Part shown: positions 8,702 through 20,934 of the stretch, piece after piece
How the letters are laid out: each line of letters begins with the position of its first letter
How positions within the stretch are numbered: the stretch's first letter is position 1
Origin: Nocardia tenerifensis NBRC 101015
GTDB taxonomy: Bacteria; Actinomycetota; Actinomycetes; Mycobacteriales; Mycobacteriaceae
Direction of reading: 5' to 3'
DNA length: 50,960 nt
Assembly: GCF_000308715.1 (NCBI RefSeq)
Contig: NZ_BAGH01000371.1
Span: 1 to 50,960 of the forward strand
Program-made: the position numbers and the translations under genes
Notes under the pieces: model-generated
Told to the model about the DNA's origin: nothing
Databases searched by the model: none
What the model saw: the letters and a program-made list of their open reading frames with translations, nothing else

Positions 8702-9291
8702 CGCTGGACCTCATAGTGCAGATGGGTGACGCCGGGCGCGGGGACGGCCTCGACCAGTCGCAGCCGGACATGCTCGGGAAGGGACTGGAAGAAGGGCCTG
8801 CCGCCGCCGAGCAGGATGGGCACCTGGTGCAGGATCACCTCGTCGACGAGCCCGGCCCGCAATGCCGAGGTGACGACGCCGCCGCCCATGAGGCCGACGT
8901 CCTTGCCGCCTGCGGCCGCACGGGCCGCCTCGATCGCATCCTCGATGCCGGTGGTCACCAGGATCTGCCGGTCGGAGATCTCCGGCACGGGCCGATGACT
9001 GAGCACGACCAGCCGGGCCGCGGGATGCGGGCTGCCGCCGTGGAAATGCTCGGAGTCTTCGTAGGTGTTGCGGCCCGCGACGACCGCGCCCGCGCGCCCG
9101 GCCAGGGCGTCGAAGACGCGGGCGCTCGGCTCGCTCAGCTGGAAACCGTCGAACACCTGACTCGGGGTGTCGCCGTCGAAGTACCAATCGAACAGCGTGC
9201 CCCCGTCGCCGAGTCCGCGCCCGGCTCCGGGATCGCGACCGGTGATATACCCGTCGACCGATACCGAGAGAGCGCTGTACACCTTGCTCAT
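8698..9291 (-). CDS. Dihydrofolate reductase-family (RibD C-terminal) protein
   Basis: A 197-residue protein with the RibD-C/DHFR fold: KVYSALSVSVDGYITG at the N-terminus, VVAGRNTYED near 85, and DVGLMGGGVVTSALRAG near 140, which hold the NADPH-binding residues. Free-standing members in actinobacteria reduce small substrates and are seldom true folate enzymes. I chose the ATG at 9291 because GAAAGGA lies 8 bases before it; an ATG three codons earlier (9300) directly abuts that ribosome site. It is the first gene of the two-gene operon with the PPOX protein. Confidence 0.86.
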   Translation of the reverse strand: MSKVYSALSVSVDGYITGRDPGAGRGLGDGGTLFDWYFDGDTPSQVFDGFQLSEPSARVFDALAGRAGAVVAGRNTYEDSEHFHGGSPHPAARLVVLSHRPVPEISDRQILVTTGIEDAIEAARAAAGGKDVGLMGGGVVTSALRAGLVDEVILHQVPILLGGGRPFFQSLPEHVRLRLVEAVPAPGVTHLHYEVQR

Positions 9292-9343
9292 CCCCGTCAT
9301 CCTTTCAAGTTCCTTCAAGAGACTCCATGACCGTAGCACCAAC

Positions 9344-9360
9344 AGTTCCCTAAGGGAACT
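9344..9360. promoter_or_regulatory. Perfect 17-bp palindrome, likely HxlR operator
   Basis: AGTTCCCTAAGGGAACT has perfect 8-bp arms around one central base. It lies between the RibD-C operon and hxlR-type gene, 22 bases before the regulator ATG and 53 bases before the operon start. A weaker half-site, AAGTTCCTT, lies at about 9307-9315. Confidence 0.75.
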
Positions 9361-9381
9361 CCAATTGCTAGACTTGTCGGC

Positions 9382-9834
9382 ATGCAACGGACGAACTTCA
9401 GCGAGATGGCCTGCTCGATCGCGCGCACGCTGGACGTCATCGGCGAGCCGTGGTCGCCGTTGATCCTGCGCGACGTGTGGGTCGGGCTGAACCGCTTCGA
9501 TCAGCTCCAAGCCGAGCTCGGCATCTCGCGCAAGGTCCTGACCGAGCGGCTGAACCACCTGGTCGACCACGGCGTACTCGAGCGCCGCCCCTACGATCGG
9601 CGACCGCGCTACGAGTACGTGCTGACCGAAAAGGGCACGGAGCTGGTCGATCTGCTGATGGTCATGGCCGGGTGGGGCGACCGGTGGCGCGCGGGCGAGG
9701 CCGGGCCGCCGGTGCTCTACCGCCATCACGCGTGCGGCGAGATCAGCGGCGTCGACCTGCGCTGCGCCCACTGCGGCGAGTCGATGCACGCGAACGACGT
9801 CGACGTGCTCCCGGGTCCCGGCGCGGCGGTGTGA
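9382..9834 (+). CDS. HxlR-family transcriptional regulator
   Basis: A 150-residue winged-helix regulator. The HxlR signature CSIARTLDVIGEPWSPLILRD starts at Cys11, the position used by redox- or aldehyde-sensing members, and FDQLQAELGISRKVLTERLN is the recognition region. The C-terminal tail adds His and Cys residues (HHACGEI... RCAHCGES) that could bind a metal or act in sensing; this extension is seen in some actinobacterial members. It is divergent from the RibD-C/PPOX operon with a perfect palindrome between, so it likely represses both that operon and itself. Its end is only 12 bases from the convergent end of the NRPS gene. Confidence 0.9.
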   Translation: MQRTNFSEMACSIARTLDVIGEPWSPLILRDVWVGLNRFDQLQAELGISRKVLTERLNHLVDHGVLERRPYDRRPRYEYVLTEKGTELVDLLMVMAGWGDRWRAGEAGPPVLYRHHACGEISGVDLRCAHCGESMHANDVDVLPGPGAAV

Positions 9835-9846
9835 TCGAGCGACCGG

Positions 9847-12800
9847 TCAGCCGTGGCGCGTGGGCAGTCGCCTGCACAGGTTGCGGACGGTCCTTTCCGT
9901 GAAGACATCCCTGAGTCCGATTGTCTCGCCGCTTATTTCGGCTATCCGGCGGACGAGCCGCATGACCAGCAGCGAATGACCGCCCAGGTCGAAGAACGAA
10001 TCGTCGACGCCCACCCGCTCCACCCCGAGCACCTCGGCGAACACGGCGCACATCCGCTCCTCCAGCACGGTCCTCGGCGCTAGATACCCGCCACTGGTGA
10101 ACACCGGCGCGGGTAGCGCGCGACGATCGATCTTGCCGGTGGGGCCCAACGGCAGAGCGTCGAGCCACATGAGGGCGGCGGGCACCATGTACTCGGGCAG
10201 CACACTCGACGCGTAGTCGCGCACCGCCGAAACATCCTGTCCCGCACCGCTTTCGTTGGGTACGAGATAGCCCACGAGCTGCTTACCCGCATGGCCGTCC
10301 CGAGCCACCACGACGGCCCGCGCCACCGACGGATGCCCGCACAGCACCGACTCGACCTCGCCGGGCTCGATCCGGAAACCACGCACCTTCACCTGGTCGT
10401 CGGCGCGGCCCACCAGCATCAGCTGTCCATCGGGAAGCCAGCGCACCAAATCCCCGGTGCGATAGAGCCGTCCGCCCGGGTCCGTAGCGAACGGATCGGC
10501 GACGAACCGCGCGGCGGTGAGTCCCCCGCGACGCAGATACCCACGCGCCGAACCGATTCCGGCGATGTACAACTCCCCCACCACGCCGCGCGGCACCGGT
10601 CGCAACGCACGATCCAGCACGTACACGCTGGTGTTGTCCACCGGTCGGCCGATCGGCACTCCGCCGGGCATCACCTCGGCCGCCGCCCACGTGCTGTCGG
10701 CGCTCGTCTCGGAGGAACCGTAGAAGTTCAGCAATCGGCTGTCCGGCAACACCTTCGAAAAGTTCTCCGCCACGACGGCCGGCAGCGGTTCCCCGCTGCT
10801 GACCCACACCGCGCATCCGGCGGCGCGGTCGATGCGTTCGTCGGCGAGCATCGCGGACAACAGACTCGGGACCACCACGATCCGGCTCACCCGGTGCCGC
10901 TCGATCAGGCCGAGCAGCGCGCCGACATCGCGCACCTGGGCGTCGTCGGCGACCAGCACGGTGCCGCCGTGCGTCAGCGGGCCCGCGATCTCGAAGAGGG
11001 AATCGAGGAAGCTCAACGAGGTCTTCGCGCATACCGTCTCACCCGGTGCCCACGGCAAAACCTTGTTGTACCAGGCCAATCGGTTAGCCAGGCCGGCGTG
11101 GGTGCCGACCACGCCCTTCGGCTTGCCGGTCGAGCCGGACGTGTAGACGACGTAGGCCGCGTTGCTGGAATGTATAGGTGGCGTCGGCATTTCACCGGTG
11201 TACTGCCGGACCTGGGCCATCGAGGATGCGTCGAGCACCGCCACCGGGCGCGCATCCTTCATCATGTACTCGATGCGGGACTCCGGGTAGTGCGGATCCA
11301 GCGGCAGATAGGCGGCTCCGGCCGCGAGCACCCCGAGCACCGCGATCACCATCTCGGCAGAGCGCGGTAGATGCACCGCCACTATGTCTTCCACGCCGAC
11401 GCCCTGTGCCGTCAGCCAACTCGCCAACTGCTCGACCCTGGCGGCGAGTTCGGCGTAGGTCAGTCGGTCCGGACCGCACATCACCGCCGTCACGTCCGGG
11501 GTCGCGACTGCCTGCGCGGTGAACAGCTGCGGCAGCATCGCTTTCGGCGGCGCGGCCGCGGTGTCGTTCCAGATCTCGAGGAGCTGCCCGCGCTCGTCGG
11601 GTAGCAGTATCTCGAGGTCCGACACCGTCGCCTCCGGATCGGTGACGATCGTGGCGAGCAGGCGCGAGAAGCGTTCGACGAGCTGCGCGACGGTCGACCG
11701 ATCGAACAGGTCCGTCGAGTATTCGACCGTGCCCGCGTATCCCCCGGTGCCGGATCGCTCCTCCAGCGCGAAGAACAGGTCGAACTTGGCGGTTCCGGTG
11801 TGCACCGGCAATGCCGTGGCGTCGACGCCGGGCATATCGAACTCGTAGGCCGTGTTGTTCTGCAACGCGAACATGACCTGGAACAAGGGATGGAATGCCG
11901 TCGAGCGCACCGGATTCAGGAGCTCGATCAGCCGTTCGAACGGCAGGTCCTGATTCTCGTAGGCGCGCAACGCTTTTCCACGCACCCGCGCCAGCACCTC
12001 CGTGAACGCGACGTCCGGCGTGACCTCCACCCGCAGCATCCAGGTGTTGACGAAGAACCCGACCAGATCGGCCAGCGCGCCGTCGGTCCGTCCGGCTATC
12101 GGACTCCCGATCGGAAGGTCTTCGCCCGCACCGAGTTTGTGCAGCAGCACGGCGAACGCCGATTGCAGCACCATGGACGCGGTCGCCCCACGGCCCCGCG
12201 CCAGCCGCTCCACCGCCGACCGTAGCCCGGCATCGATCGCGAACTCGAGCACCGCTCCCTGCGCGCTCGCCAGTTTCGGCCGTGGCCGGTCGAACGGCAA
12301 CGTAACTTGCTCCGGGAGGCCCGCCAATTCCGCACGCCAGTAGTCGAACTGGCGCGCGGACAGGCTGTCCGGGTCCGCCGGATCGCCCAGTAGTTCCCGC
12401 TGCCACAGCGCGTAGTCCGCGTACTGCACCGGCAGGATCGGCCATTCGGGCGACCGCCCCGCGCACCTGGCCGCATAGGCGGCCGAGAGATCTTTGGCCA
12501 AAGGCCCGAGTGAGCCGCCGTCCGAGGCGATGTGGTGGACCACAAGCACCAGCACCTGCTCCCCGTCGCCACGTAACAGGCTGACCCGCAAAGGGATATC
12601 CGTCTCGAGGTCGAAGGTGCAGGAGGCGGCGTCCCTGACCGCCGCGTCCACATCCACCACATCCGCGACGGTCACCGGTGCCTCGCACGCACCGAGCACC
12701 CGTTGCACCACCACGCCGTCGGCCTCGGTGAAGACCGTGCGCAGGCTCTCGTGTCTGTCCACCACGTCCCGCACCGCCGACGCGAGCGCCTCGATCTGGA

Positions 12801-15800
12801 TGGGCCCGGACAGCCGCACCGCCAACGGCACGTTGTACGTCGGGGACGGACCCTCGAATCGATACAGGAACCACATCCGCTGCTGCGCGAACGACACCGG
12901 AACGTATTCCGGGTGGGTGCGTCGGAGCAACGCCGGGCGGAGCGGGACGCCGACGTCGAGGCGAGCCGCGAGCAACGCCGGGGTCGGCGCGTCGAACACC
13001 GTCAGAATCGGCACCTCGAGCCCCATGGCCACCCGGATCCGGCTGACCAGCCGCGTGACCACGAGCGAATGACCGCCCAGCTCGAAGAAGTCATCGTCGA
13101 CGCCGACATCGGACGCACCGAGCACCTCCGCGAACAGCTCGGTGAGGATCCTTTCCTGTGCGGTCGCGGGCGGGCGATACTTGGAGCGTTGACGCGTTGT
13201 GGCAGTGCGGGATTGGTCGATCGCCGGTACGGCCGTGCCGCCGTCGCGCTCGAACGGATCCAGATCGGCGACCTTCGTCGCGGGGTCGCGCACGACCGTG
13301 TCCAGCAACCGAACGAAGAGATCGGTGAACAGGCCGACGGTCCGGCGGTCGAACAGGTCGGTCGAGTACTCGACCACGCCCGCGTAGCCGTCGAGCTCCT
13401 CCAGCGCGAACAAGAGGTCGAATCTGGCGGTCCCCGTGCTCACCGGCATCGGCACGGCCTCGACATACGGTAGCTCGAACTCGTGAAAAGCGTTGTTCTG
13501 CAACGTGAACATCGCCTGGAACAACGGATGGTGCGCGGTGGATCGCACCGGGTTCAGCAGCTCGACCAACCGCTCGAACGGCAGGTCTTGATTCTCGTAG
13601 GCCCGCAACGCCTTACCGCGCACCTGGACCAGCACGTCCTCGAACCGAACGCACTGCGACAGATCGACCCGCAGTACCCAGGTGTTGACGAAGAAGCCGA
13701 CCAGGTCGGCCAGCGCCGCATCCGTGCGCCCGGCGATGGGAGTACCGATCGGAATGTCCTCTCCCGCACCGAGTTTGTGCAGTAGCACCGCGAAGACCGC
13801 CTGCAACACCATCGAGGGGGTCGCTCCCCGGCTCCGCGCCAGCCGCTCCACCGCCGACCGCGCCGCGGCGTCGACGGTGAAGGAGACGACATCCCCACGC
13901 AGACTTGTCGTCTCGGGTCTCGGCCGGTCGAGGGGCAATGTCAACCGCTCGGGCAGACCCGCGAGCTCCGCGCGCCAGTACTCGAACTGCCGCGCCGACA
14001 CACCGGCCGGATCCGCCGGGTCGCCGAGCAACTCGCGCTGCCACAGGGCGTAGTCGAAGTACTGGACCGTCGGTGCCGACCATTCCGGGGGCCGGCCAGC
14101 GCACCTGGCCGCGTACGCGGTGGAGAGGTCTCGTACCAAGGGACCCAGCGAGCCACCGTCGGCAGCGATGTGGTGCACCACCAGCACGAACACGTACTCG
14201 TCGGCCGCGCTGCGAAACAGGTTGACCCGCAACGGTATCTCCGCCGAGAGATCGAACCGGTGAGCCGCCGCCTCTCGCACCGCGCGATCCACGTCCGACG
14301 GACCGATCTCCGACACCTGGACAGGGACCTCCGCCCCCTCGAGTACCCGTGCCTCTGGCGCACCGTCGATCTCGGCGAAAACCGTGCGAAGCGTCTCGTG
14401 CCTGTCCACGACATCCCGCACGGCCGAGACCAGCGCCTCGATCTCCAGCCTTCCGGTCAGCCGGACGGCCAGCGGCAGGTTGTACGTCGCCGAAAGCCCG
14501 TGCAGCCGAGACAGAAACCACATTCGCCGCTGTGCGTATGACACCGGAGTGGGCTCCGGTCGGGCCTGTGCGATAAGCGGCGGGCGGGTGGGCCTGCTCG
14601 CGTCGAGCCGGGTCGCCAACGACGCCGGGGTGGGCGCGTCGAACACCGTCAAGATCGGCACCTCCACCCCCATGGCCACCCGAATCCGGCTGACCAGACG
14701 GGTCACCGCGAGCGAATGACCGCCCAGCTCGAAGAAGTCGTCATCGACGCCGACTCGGCCGACACCGAGCACATCGGCGAACAGCTCGGTGAGAACCAAC
14801 TCCGGCAACGTTTCCGGCGCCCGGTACGCCGAGCGCGCCGCGAACCGCGGTGCGGGCAAGGCTCTAGCGTCCAGCTTGCCGTTGGCCGTCAACGGAAGAT
14901 CCTCCAGCACCATGAATGTCGCGGGCACCATGTACGACGGCAGCACTTCGAGGAGGGCGGCCCGCACGGCGTCGGTGTCGATGGTGGTGTGCGCCACCAG
15001 ATACCCCACGAGCTGATCGCCGAGATGCTCGGCGGTGCGGACCATCACGACGGCCTGAGCAACGGGGTCCAGCGCGTTCAGGGCCGCCTCGATCTCGCCC
15101 AACTCGATCCGCATGCCGCGCAGCTTCACCTGGAAGTCGTTGCGCCCCAGATACTCCAGCTCGCCCGAGTTCGTCCATTTCACGCGGTCACCGGTGCGAT
15201 ACATGCGTTCACCCGGCACGAACGGGTCCGCCACGAATCGTTGCGTCGTCAACTCCGGACGGCCCGCGTAGCCGCGCGCCAGCTGAGCGCCCGAGATGTA
15301 CAGTTCACCGGCCACACCCGCCGGCACCAGCGCGAGCCCCGCGTCCAACACGTAGACCCGCGTGTTGAACACCGGTCGCCCGATGGGCACCGACGCCGTA
15401 TCCGCGTCGGTCACCTCGTGATAGGTGACGTCCACCGCCGTCTCGGTCGGACCGTACAGATTGTGCAACCGCGTCCCGGTCAGCTCGAGCAGGCGCTGCG
15501 CGACGCCGCCGGGCAGCGCCTCCCCCGATGCGAATACTTTTCGCAGGCTGCGGCATTCGGCCGCCATCGGCTCCGCGACGAACGCCGCGAGCAGTGACGG
15601 AACGAAATGCGCTGTGGTGACGCGCTGTTCGATGATGAGCCGTGTCAGATAGGCAGGGTCGCGATGCCCGCCGGGCTCCGCTATCACCAATCGCGCACCG
15701 GCCTGCAGCGGCCAGAACAACTCCCACACCGACACGTCGAACGTGACCGGCGTCTTCTGCACCACCACATCGTCGCGCCCCAGTCCGTACTTCGACTGCA

Positions 15801-18800
15801 TCCAGACCAGCCGGTTGACGATGGCCTGGTGTGCCACCGCGACGCCTTTCGGCCGGCCGGTCGAACCAGAGGTGAAGATGGTGTAGGCGATGTGGTCCGG
15901 CCGCAGCGGCCGAACTCGCTCGGCATCGGTGATCGGCGCGGTGTCGAAGCCGGTCAGGTCGAGCTCGTCGAGGCGTACCGACCGGGCATGCCCGGTCGGC
16001 AGGTCGGCGCCCGAGGTCAGCACGACCACCGGACGCGCGGTGTCGAGGATGTGGTCGATGCGCCCGGCCGGGTGGTCGGGGTCCACCGGCACATACCCGC
16101 CGCCGGCCGCCACCACCGCGTACACGCCGACCAGCAGATCAATCGAACGGGGTATCCCGATGCCCACCAACGACTCCGGCCCCACCCCTAGCGAAATCAG
16201 GTAACGCGCCGCCTGATTCACCCGACCGGCGAACTCGCCATAGGACAGGCCCGCCCCCCGGAACGTCACCGCCGGGGCCGCCGGAGTTCGCCGGACCTGC
16301 GCCTCGAACAACGAAGGCAGCGTCGCACTCTCGATGTCGTGAAGGGTGTCGCGCCAGGACGTGACAAGCGCTGCCCGCTCCGTCGGCGTCAGTAGGTCGA
16401 GTTCGCCTACCGGCACAGCCGGGTCGCGCAACACGGCTTCCAGCACGCGTGTGAAGCGATCAGCGAGCAACTCGACGGTGTGCCGATCGAACAGGTCGGA
16501 CGAGTACTCGACCGCACCCGCGTAACCGCCGGATTTCGACTCCTCGAGCGCGAAGAACAGATCGAATCTGGCCGTGCCGGTGTGCACCGCCATCGAGGTG
16601 GCCGCGGCGCCGGGCAGGTCGAACTCGTGAAACATGTTGTTCTGCAAGGCGAACATCACCTGGAACAACGGATGATGCGCGGTGGACCGCGCCGGGTTCG
16701 ACAACTCGACCAACCGCTCGAACGGCAGGTCCTGATTCTCGTAGGCGCGCAACGCTTTCGACCGCACCTGATCGAGCACGTCCGCGAACCGGAGGCTCCT
16801 CGCGACGGCGACCCGCAGCACCCAGGTATTGGCGAAGAATCCCACGAGATCGGTCAGCGCCGCATCGGTCCGGCCGGCGATCGGGCTGCCGACCGTGATG
16901 TCGTCTCCCGCACCGATCTTGTGCAGCAGCACCGCGAACGCCGCCTGCAAGACCATCGATGCCGTGGCGCCCCGGCCGCGCGCCAGCCGCTCCACCGCCG
17001 TCCGAACATCGGCGTCGACGGCGAACTCGACCACCGCGCCGCGCGAGCTCACCACCTTCGACGGTGGCCGGTCGAACGGCAACATCAGCCGATCCGGGAT
17101 GCCCGCCAGTTCCTCGCGCCAGTACTCGAACTGGCGCGCGGTCAGGCTTTTCGGGTCCGCGGCGTCCCCTAGTAACCGTCGCTGCCACAGCGCGTAGTCC
17201 GCGTACCGCACCGGCAGGTCCGGCCAATCCGGTGCTCTTCCCGCACATCTGGACGCGTATGCCGCGGACAGGTCCCGGGCGAAGATCGGCAACGACCCGC
17301 CGTCGGTCGCGATGTGGTGCAGCACCAGCACCAACACCTGCTCACCGTGTTGGTCTCGAAAGACGCTGGCGCGCAGTGGGGTATCGGTCGTGAGGTCGAA
17401 CGGGCGGCGGGCCGCGGATCGAACCGCCGCGTCGACATCATCGACCGCGGATACCGCAATAGCCACCTCGGCCTCGCGCACCAACTGCACCACAGAGCCC
17501 TCTATCTCGGCGAACACCGTCCGCAAGGCCTCGTGCCTGCCCGCCACATCCCCCAGCGCCGCCTCGAGCGCCGCGAGATCGAGTGTGCCGGAGAGGCGCA
17601 CCGCCAGCGGCACGTTGTATGTCGCTGACTCCCCATGGAGCCGGTAGAGGAACCACATCCGCTCCTGGGCGAAGGAGAGCGGGACACGCTCGAAGCGTTC
17701 GAGGGCGGTGAGTGCCGGGCGCGCGGAGACACCGGCATCGAGCCGCGTCGCCAGCAGCGCGGGGGTCGGCGCGTCGAACACCGTCAGGATCGGCACCTCG
17801 ATGCCCAGATCGATCCGGATTCGGCCGACCAGGCGGGTAGCCAGCAGCGAATGACCGCCCAGCTCGAAGAAGTCGTCGTCGACGCCTACCCGGTCCACGC
17901 CCAGGATCTCCGCGAACAAGGCGGCGAGGGTCTGTTCGTGCGAGGTCGTCGGTGGACGATAGTTGTTGTCGGACAACGGCTCCGGGGCGGGCAGGGCGCG
18001 GGTGTCCAGCTTGCCGTTGGGGGTCAACGGGAATTCGTTGAGGACCACCACCGTCGGAATCAGGTGCTCGGGCAGCCGATCCCGCAGGTAGCGGCGCAGC
18101 GTGGTGGCGAGCGATCGGGCACCGGGATTGTTCGCGTAGGCAGACGGTGCTTGTAGTGGTCGGGCGGGAAGGTACACGTCGGTCAGTGGCGTCCGATCTG
18201 GCAGGTCTCGGGCGAATACGGCCTCCATGTAGCCCTTACGCGCCGACCAGGTGACCGCCGTCCGGTAGCCGTACTCGTCACCGAGGAGATAGAGATCCTC
18301 AGGGAGTGTCCCCTCGAAATCGGTTGAGACACTGCTGTTTATGCCAGTCCGCATGTCTCGAAGAATCCCCCCGTGCGGGATCTCCGTGACGCGAAACGAG
18401 CGGAGTTCATGGGAAGTCAGGCGCGATCGCAGTTCCGCGCCGTCAGTGAACCGGTGACTCGTCAAGTCGGCGAAAGACGCCGCGTCCGTGGGCGGTTTAC
18501 GCAGCACCACGTCGTATCGGTAGCACGTCAGCTCATTGACGGCGCTTCCGCGCTTCAGCTGGATATCGACGGCGCCGACGTGGCCGAGTTCCGCTGCGAG
18601 AGCGGCGAAATACTCGGGTGCAAGCAGCAGCTCCGCTTCGGCGCGCACGGCCGTGCGGACCCGCGCACGGACGAATTCCGAAGCCGCACTGGGGTGCCGG
18701 GCTCTCTGCACTGCCATCGAAAACTCTTCCAGCAGCGCCAAGTTGCGAACATCGCCGAGGAAGAGAGCGCCGCCCGGCTCGAGCACCTCGAGCAACTGCC

Positions 18801-20643
18801 CCAGCACCCCGCGCAGGTGACTTTCGCCGGGAAAGTACTGGATCACCGAGTTCAGGATGATGGTGTCGAAGTGAAGACGAGGCAAGCCCTGAACGTCGTG
18901 CGCCGCGCGCCGCTCCAGGACGACGCGGTCGGCCCACTCGGGCGCCCGCTCGGCCAGCCGCCGCTCGGCATTTCGGATCGCCGTCTCGGAAACGTCTGTC
19001 GCCCAGTACTCTTCGCACTCCGCGGCCAACTGAGACAACAGCAGGCCGGATCCGACACCGATCTCCAGTACCCGGCGCGGGCGCAGCGCACGGATGCGGG
19101 CGACGGTCGCGTCCCGCCACTCCCGCATATCCGGCACCGGAATCGGCTCACCCGTGTAACTGTCGTTCCAGCCGGTGAAGTCGGCCCCGAACTCGGCCGA
19201 GCCGTCGCTCGTATACACCTCGTCGTAGAGCCGCTGCCATTGATCGACCAGCTCGGACTCGACGTTGTCCTCGGCACCGACGGTGACATAGCCGAGCAGC
19301 CGACGGTCGTTCTCGTCGCCGGTGCTTTGCCCGACGGTGACCACGGCGCGGGTCACCGCCGGATGCGACGACAGCACCGCTTCGATCTCGCCGGGTTCGA
19401 TCCGAACGCCGCGGACCTTGACCTGAAAGTCGTTGCGCCCCAAGTACTCGAGTTCGCCGCCCGTCGTCCACCGCACCCGATCGCCGGTGCGATACATCCG
19501 CTCGCCCGCCGCGAACGGGTCGGCGACGAAACGCTCCGCGGTCAGCTCCGCCCGCCCCGCGTACCCACGCGCCACCTGCACGCCCGCCAGATACAACTCG
19601 CCCGCACCGGTCGGCCGAAGCCGCTCGTCCAGCACATAGACCCGGGTATTGAATACCGGACGGCCGATGGGCACCGAGACCGTGTCCGTCGGCTCCACCC
19701 GGTGATAGGTGACGTCGACCGCCGCCTCCGTCGGCCCGTACAGATTGTGCAACCGCGCACCCGTCAGCGAAATCATCTGCTGCGCAACCGAACCCGGCAG
19801 CGCCTCGCCGGAGGCGAAGACGTCGCGCAGGCTGCGGCATGCACCCGCGCTTCGCTCCGCGACGAACACCGCGAGCATCGACGGCACGAAATGAGCGATC
19901 GTAATGCCTTCGCGCACGATCAGATCGGCCAGATGACGTGGGTCGCGGTGGCCACCGGGCGTCGCAAGCACCAGTCGCGCGCCGCCGAGCAACGGCCAGA
20001 ACAACTCCCACACCGACACATCGAATGTGACCGGGGTCTTCTGCAACACCGCATCGTCGGCGACCAGCCGATACTCCGCCTGCATCCAGAGCAAGCGATT
20101 CACGATCGCCGCATGCGATACAGCCACCCCTTTGGGACGCCCGGTCGAGCCGGACGTGAACATCACATAGGCGAGATTCGACGGCCGTAATTTCCCCGAT
20201 CGCTCCGCATCGGAGACCGCATCCGTCGAGAAACCCGACATATCGACACAATCGACCTCCACTCCGAATCCCGTTCCGGACGTGGTCAATACGCACGCCA
20301 CATCCGTCACGTCGAGCACATAACGAGCGCTCGCCTCGGGGTCCAACGGCACCCACGCACCACCGGCGACCACCACCGCGTACACGCCGACCACCAGATC
20401 GACCGAGCGCGCCATTCGCACGCCGACCAGCGAATCCGGCCCCACACCGAGCGAAATCAGGTACCGGGCCAGCCGGTTCACCCGACCGGCCAACTCGGCG
20501 TACGAGACCGAGGTCCCCTCGAACCGCACCGCGACCGCGTCGGGGCTCCGCGCCACCTGCTCCTCGAACAACGACACCAACGTCGGCCCAGCGGACGCCC
20601 CCGCCATCCCCCCGTTCGAAACCGGCTCAGCAGGATCCCACAT
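9847..20643 (-). CDS. Non-ribosomal peptide synthetase, A(MT)-T-C-A-T-C-T-C-A-T
   Basis: A 3,598-residue assembly-line enzyme. The ATG at 20643 follows a strong GGAGGAAGGA site. Approximate domains: A1 23-880, interrupted after motif A8 by a methyltransferase (~480-745, SAM motif [10 protein letters not shown] near 525, VIQYFP); T1 (Ser932); C1 985-1410; A2 1440-1925; T2 (Ser1977); C2 2030-2465; T3 (Ser2526); C3 2580-3010; A4 3036-3500; T4 (Ser3557). All three C domains keep HHIxxDGGS and all T domains LGGHSL. Read by alignment to GrsA, A1 and A2 both give DVWHFSLVDK, the known serine code. A4 gives LDFVVSFADK, with Asp moved to the second position and NFYGSSE in motif A5, closest in my memory to the beta-alanine code of bleomycin synthetase. 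The third module has no A domain: only ~35 residues separate C2 from T3. No epimerase, thioesterase or reductase domain is present. No MbtH, PPTase or exporter gene lies in the window. Predicted line: N-methyl-Ser, Ser, one unit loaded in trans, beta-Ala-like. The product is unknown. Confidence 0.93.
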   Translation of the reverse strand: MWDPAEPVSNGGMAGASAGPTLVSLFEEQVARSPDAVAVRFEGTSVSYAELAGRVNRLARYLISLGVGPDSLVGVRMARSVDLVVGVYAVVVAGGAWVPLDPEASARYVLDVTDVACVLTTSGTGFGVEVDCVDMSGFSTDAVSDAERSGKLRPSNLAYVMFTSGSTGRPKGVAVSHAAIVNRLLWMQAEYRLVADDAVLQKTPVTFDVSVWELFWPLLGGARLVLATPGGHRDPRHLADLIVREGITIAHFVPSMLAVFVAERSAGACRSLRDVFASGEALPGSVAQQMISLTGARLHNLYGPTEAAVDVTYHRVEPTDTVSVPIGRPVFNTRVYVLDERLRPTGAGELYLAGVQVARGYAGRAELTAERFVADPFAAGERMYRTGDRVRWTTGGELEYLGRNDFQVKVRGVRIEPGEIEAVLSSHPAVTRAVVTVGQSTGDENDRRLLGYVTVGAEDNVESELVDQWQRLYDEVYTSDGSAEFGADFTGWNDSYTGEPIPVPDMREWRDATVARIRALRPRRVLEIGVGSGLLLSQLAAECEEYWATDVSETAIRNAERRLAERAPEWADRVVLERRAAHDVQGLPRLHFDTIILNSVIQYFPGESHLRGVLGQLLEVLEPGGALFLGDVRNLALLEEFSMAVQRARHPSAASEFVRARVRTAVRAEAELLLAPEYFAALAAELGHVGAVDIQLKRGSAVNELTCYRYDVVLRKPPTDAASFADLTSHRFTDGAELRSRLTSHELRSFRVTEIPHGGILRDMRTGINSSVSTDFEGTLPEDLYLLGDEYGYRTAVTWSARKGYMEAVFARDLPDRTPLTDVYLPARPLQAPSAYANNPGARSLATTLRRYLRDRLPEHLIPTVVVLNEFPLTPNGKLDTRALPAPEPLSDNNYRPPTTSHEQTLAALFAEILGVDRVGVDDDFFELGGHSLLATRLVGRIRIDLGIEVPILTVFDAPTPALLATRLDAGVSARPALTALERFERVPLSFAQERMWFLYRLHGESATYNVPLAVRLSGTLDLAALEAALGDVAGRHEALRTVFAEIEGSVVQLVREAEVAIAVSAVDDVDAAVRSAARRPFDLTTDTPLRASVFRDQHGEQVLVLVLHHIATDGGSLPIFARDLSAAYASRCAGRAPDWPDLPVRYADYALWQRRLLGDAADPKSLTARQFEYWREELAGIPDRLMLPFDRPPSKVVSSRGAVVEFAVDADVRTAVERLARGRGATASMVLQAAFAVLLHKIGAGDDITVGSPIAGRTDAALTDLVGFFANTWVLRVAVARSLRFADVLDQVRSKALRAYENQDLPFERLVELSNPARSTAHHPLFQVMFALQNNMFHEFDLPGAAATSMAVHTGTARFDLFFALEESKSGGYAGAVEYSSDLFDRHTVELLADRFTRVLEAVLRDPAVPVGELDLLTPTERAALVTSWRDTLHDIESATLPSLFEAQVRRTPAAPAVTFRGAGLSYGEFAGRVNQAARYLISLGVGPESLVGIGIPRSIDLLVGVYAVVAAGGGYVPVDPDHPAGRIDHILDTARPVVVLTSGADLPTGHARSVRLDELDLTGFDTAPITDAERVRPLRPDHIAYTIFTSGSTGRPKGVAVAHQAIVNRLVWMQSKYGLGRDDVVVQKTPVTFDVSVWELFWPLQAGARLVIAEPGGHRDPAYLTRLIIEQRVTTAHFVPSLLAAFVAEPMAAECRSLRKVFASGEALPGGVAQRLLELTGTRLHNLYGPTETAVDVTYHEVTDADTASVPIGRPVFNTRVYVLDAGLALVPAGVAGELYISGAQLARGYAGRPELTTQRFVADPFVPGERMYRTGDRVKWTNSGELEYLGRNDFQVKLRGMRIELGEIEAALNALDPVAQAVVMVRTAEHLGDQLVGYLVAHTTIDTDAVRAALLEVLPSYMVPATFMVLEDLPLTANGKLDARALPAPRFAARSAYRAPETLPELVLTELFADVLGVGRVGVDDDFFELGGHSLAVTRLVSRIRVAMGVEVPILTVFDAPTPASLATRLDASRPTRPPLIAQARPEPTPVSYAQRRMWFLSRLHGLSATYNLPLAVRLTGRLEIEALVSAVRDVVDRHETLRTVFAEIDGAPEARVLEGAEVPVQVSEIGPSDVDRAVREAAAHRFDLSAEIPLRVNLFRSAADEYVFVLVVHHIAADGGSLGPLVRDLSTAYAARCAGRPPEWSAPTVQYFDYALWQRELLGDPADPAGVSARQFEYWRAELAGLPERLTLPLDRPRPETTSLRGDVVSFTVDAAARSAVERLARSRGATPSMVLQAVFAVLLHKLGAGEDIPIGTPIAGRTDAALADLVGFFVNTWVLRVDLSQCVRFEDVLVQVRGKALRAYENQDLPFERLVELLNPVRSTAHHPLFQAMFTLQNNAFHEFELPYVEAVPMPVSTGTARFDLLFALEELDGYAGVVEYSTDLFDRRTVGLFTDLFVRLLDTVVRDPATKVADLDPFERDGGTAVPAIDQSRTATTRQRSKYRPPATAQERILTELFAEVLGASDVGVDDDFFELGGHSLVVTRLVSRIRVAMGLEVPILTVFDAPTPALLAARLDVGVPLRPALLRRTHPEYVPVSFAQQRMWFLYRFEGPSPTYNVPLAVRLSGPIQIEALASAVRDVVDRHESLRTVFTEADGVVVQRVLGACEAPVTVADVVDVDAAVRDAASCTFDLETDIPLRVSLLRGDGEQVLVLVVHHIASDGGSLGPLAKDLSAAYAARCAGRSPEWPILPVQYADYALWQRELLGDPADPDSLSARQFDYWRAELAGLPEQVTLPFDRPRPKLASAQGAVLEFAIDAGLRSAVERLARGRGATASMVLQSAFAVLLHKLGAGEDLPIGSPIAGRTDGALADLVGFFVNTWMLRVEVTPDVAFTEVLARVRGKALRAYENQDLPFERLIELLNPVRSTAFHPLFQVMFALQNNTAYEFDMPGVDATALPVHTGTAKFDLFFALEERSGTGGYAGTVEYSTDLFDRSTVAQLVERFSRLLATIVTDPEATVSDLEILLPDERGQLLEIWNDTAAAPPKAMLPQLFTAQAVATPDVTAVMCGPDRLTYAELAARVEQLASWLTAQGVGVEDIVAVHLPRSAEMVIAVLGVLAAGAAYLPLDPHYPESRIEYMMKDARPVAVLDASSMAQVRQYTGEMPTPPIHSSNAAYVVYTSGSTGKPKGVVGTHAGLANRLAWYNKVLPWAPGETVCAKTSLSFLDSLFEIAGPLTHGGTVLVADDAQVRDVGALLGLIERHRVSRIVVVPSLLSAMLADERIDRAAGCAVWVSSGEPLPAVVAENFSKVLPDSRLLNFYGSSETSADSTWAAAEVMPGGVPIGRPVDNTSVYVLDRALRPVPRGVVGELYIAGIGSARGYLRRGGLTAARFVADPFATDPGGRLYRTGDLVRWLPDGQLMLVGRADDQVKVRGFRIEPGEVESVLCGHPSVARAVVVARDGHAGKQLVGYLVPNESGAGQDVSAVRDYASSVLPEYMVPAALMWLDALPLGPTGKIDRRALPAPVFTSGGYLAPRTVLEERMCAVFAEVLGVERVGVDDSFFDLGGHSLLVMRLVRRIAEISGETIGLRDVFTERTVRNLCRRLPTRHG

Positions 20644-20934
20644 CCCGATTCCTTCCTCCGCCGTTCGACCAGGCAAACAGCGAGGCCGCGCACACACCGA
20701 GTCAGTAACCATTGATCCCTATCGCGGACCGCCCGGGAAAGCCCCGAATTCCTGCGAAGAATGGCCACCGTCTGCCGGTTTCAGCGACAGCCCGAACGTA
20801 TTCGCCCGACACAGCGAGAGAAGCGACCCAGCGCCCTGCCCCGCGGTGTCACGGACGGGCGAAGGTGTCGTGGGGTGTCGGTAATCTGGTTCGAGGCTCG
20901 GAGAACCGAGCCGTTCGGACCGGTGGGGGTGGCG
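20644..20934. promoter_or_regulatory. Divergent promoter region of NRPS and acyltransferase
   Basis: About 290 bases between the start of the NRPS gene and the acyltransferase start. It carries the NRPS ribosome site at about 20649-20658 (minus strand). I see no clear -35/-10 pair, palindrome or regulator gene. Confidence 0.4.

Noticed and set aside
18373..20190. 605-codon plus-strand frame inside the NRPS gene
   Set aside because: High GC leaves long antisense frames; the text has no domain, and the minus strand carries intact A and MT motifs.
9847..20643. NRPS as a siderophore synthetase
   Set aside because: Serine modules fit, but there is no hydroxyornithine code, salicylate/DHB gene, hydroxylase or iron transporter in the window.
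20761..20934. Upstream extension of the acyltransferase to ATG 20761
   Set aside because: The added 58 residues are Arg-rich, unlike any PlsC N-terminus, and the GTG at 20935 has a ribosome site.
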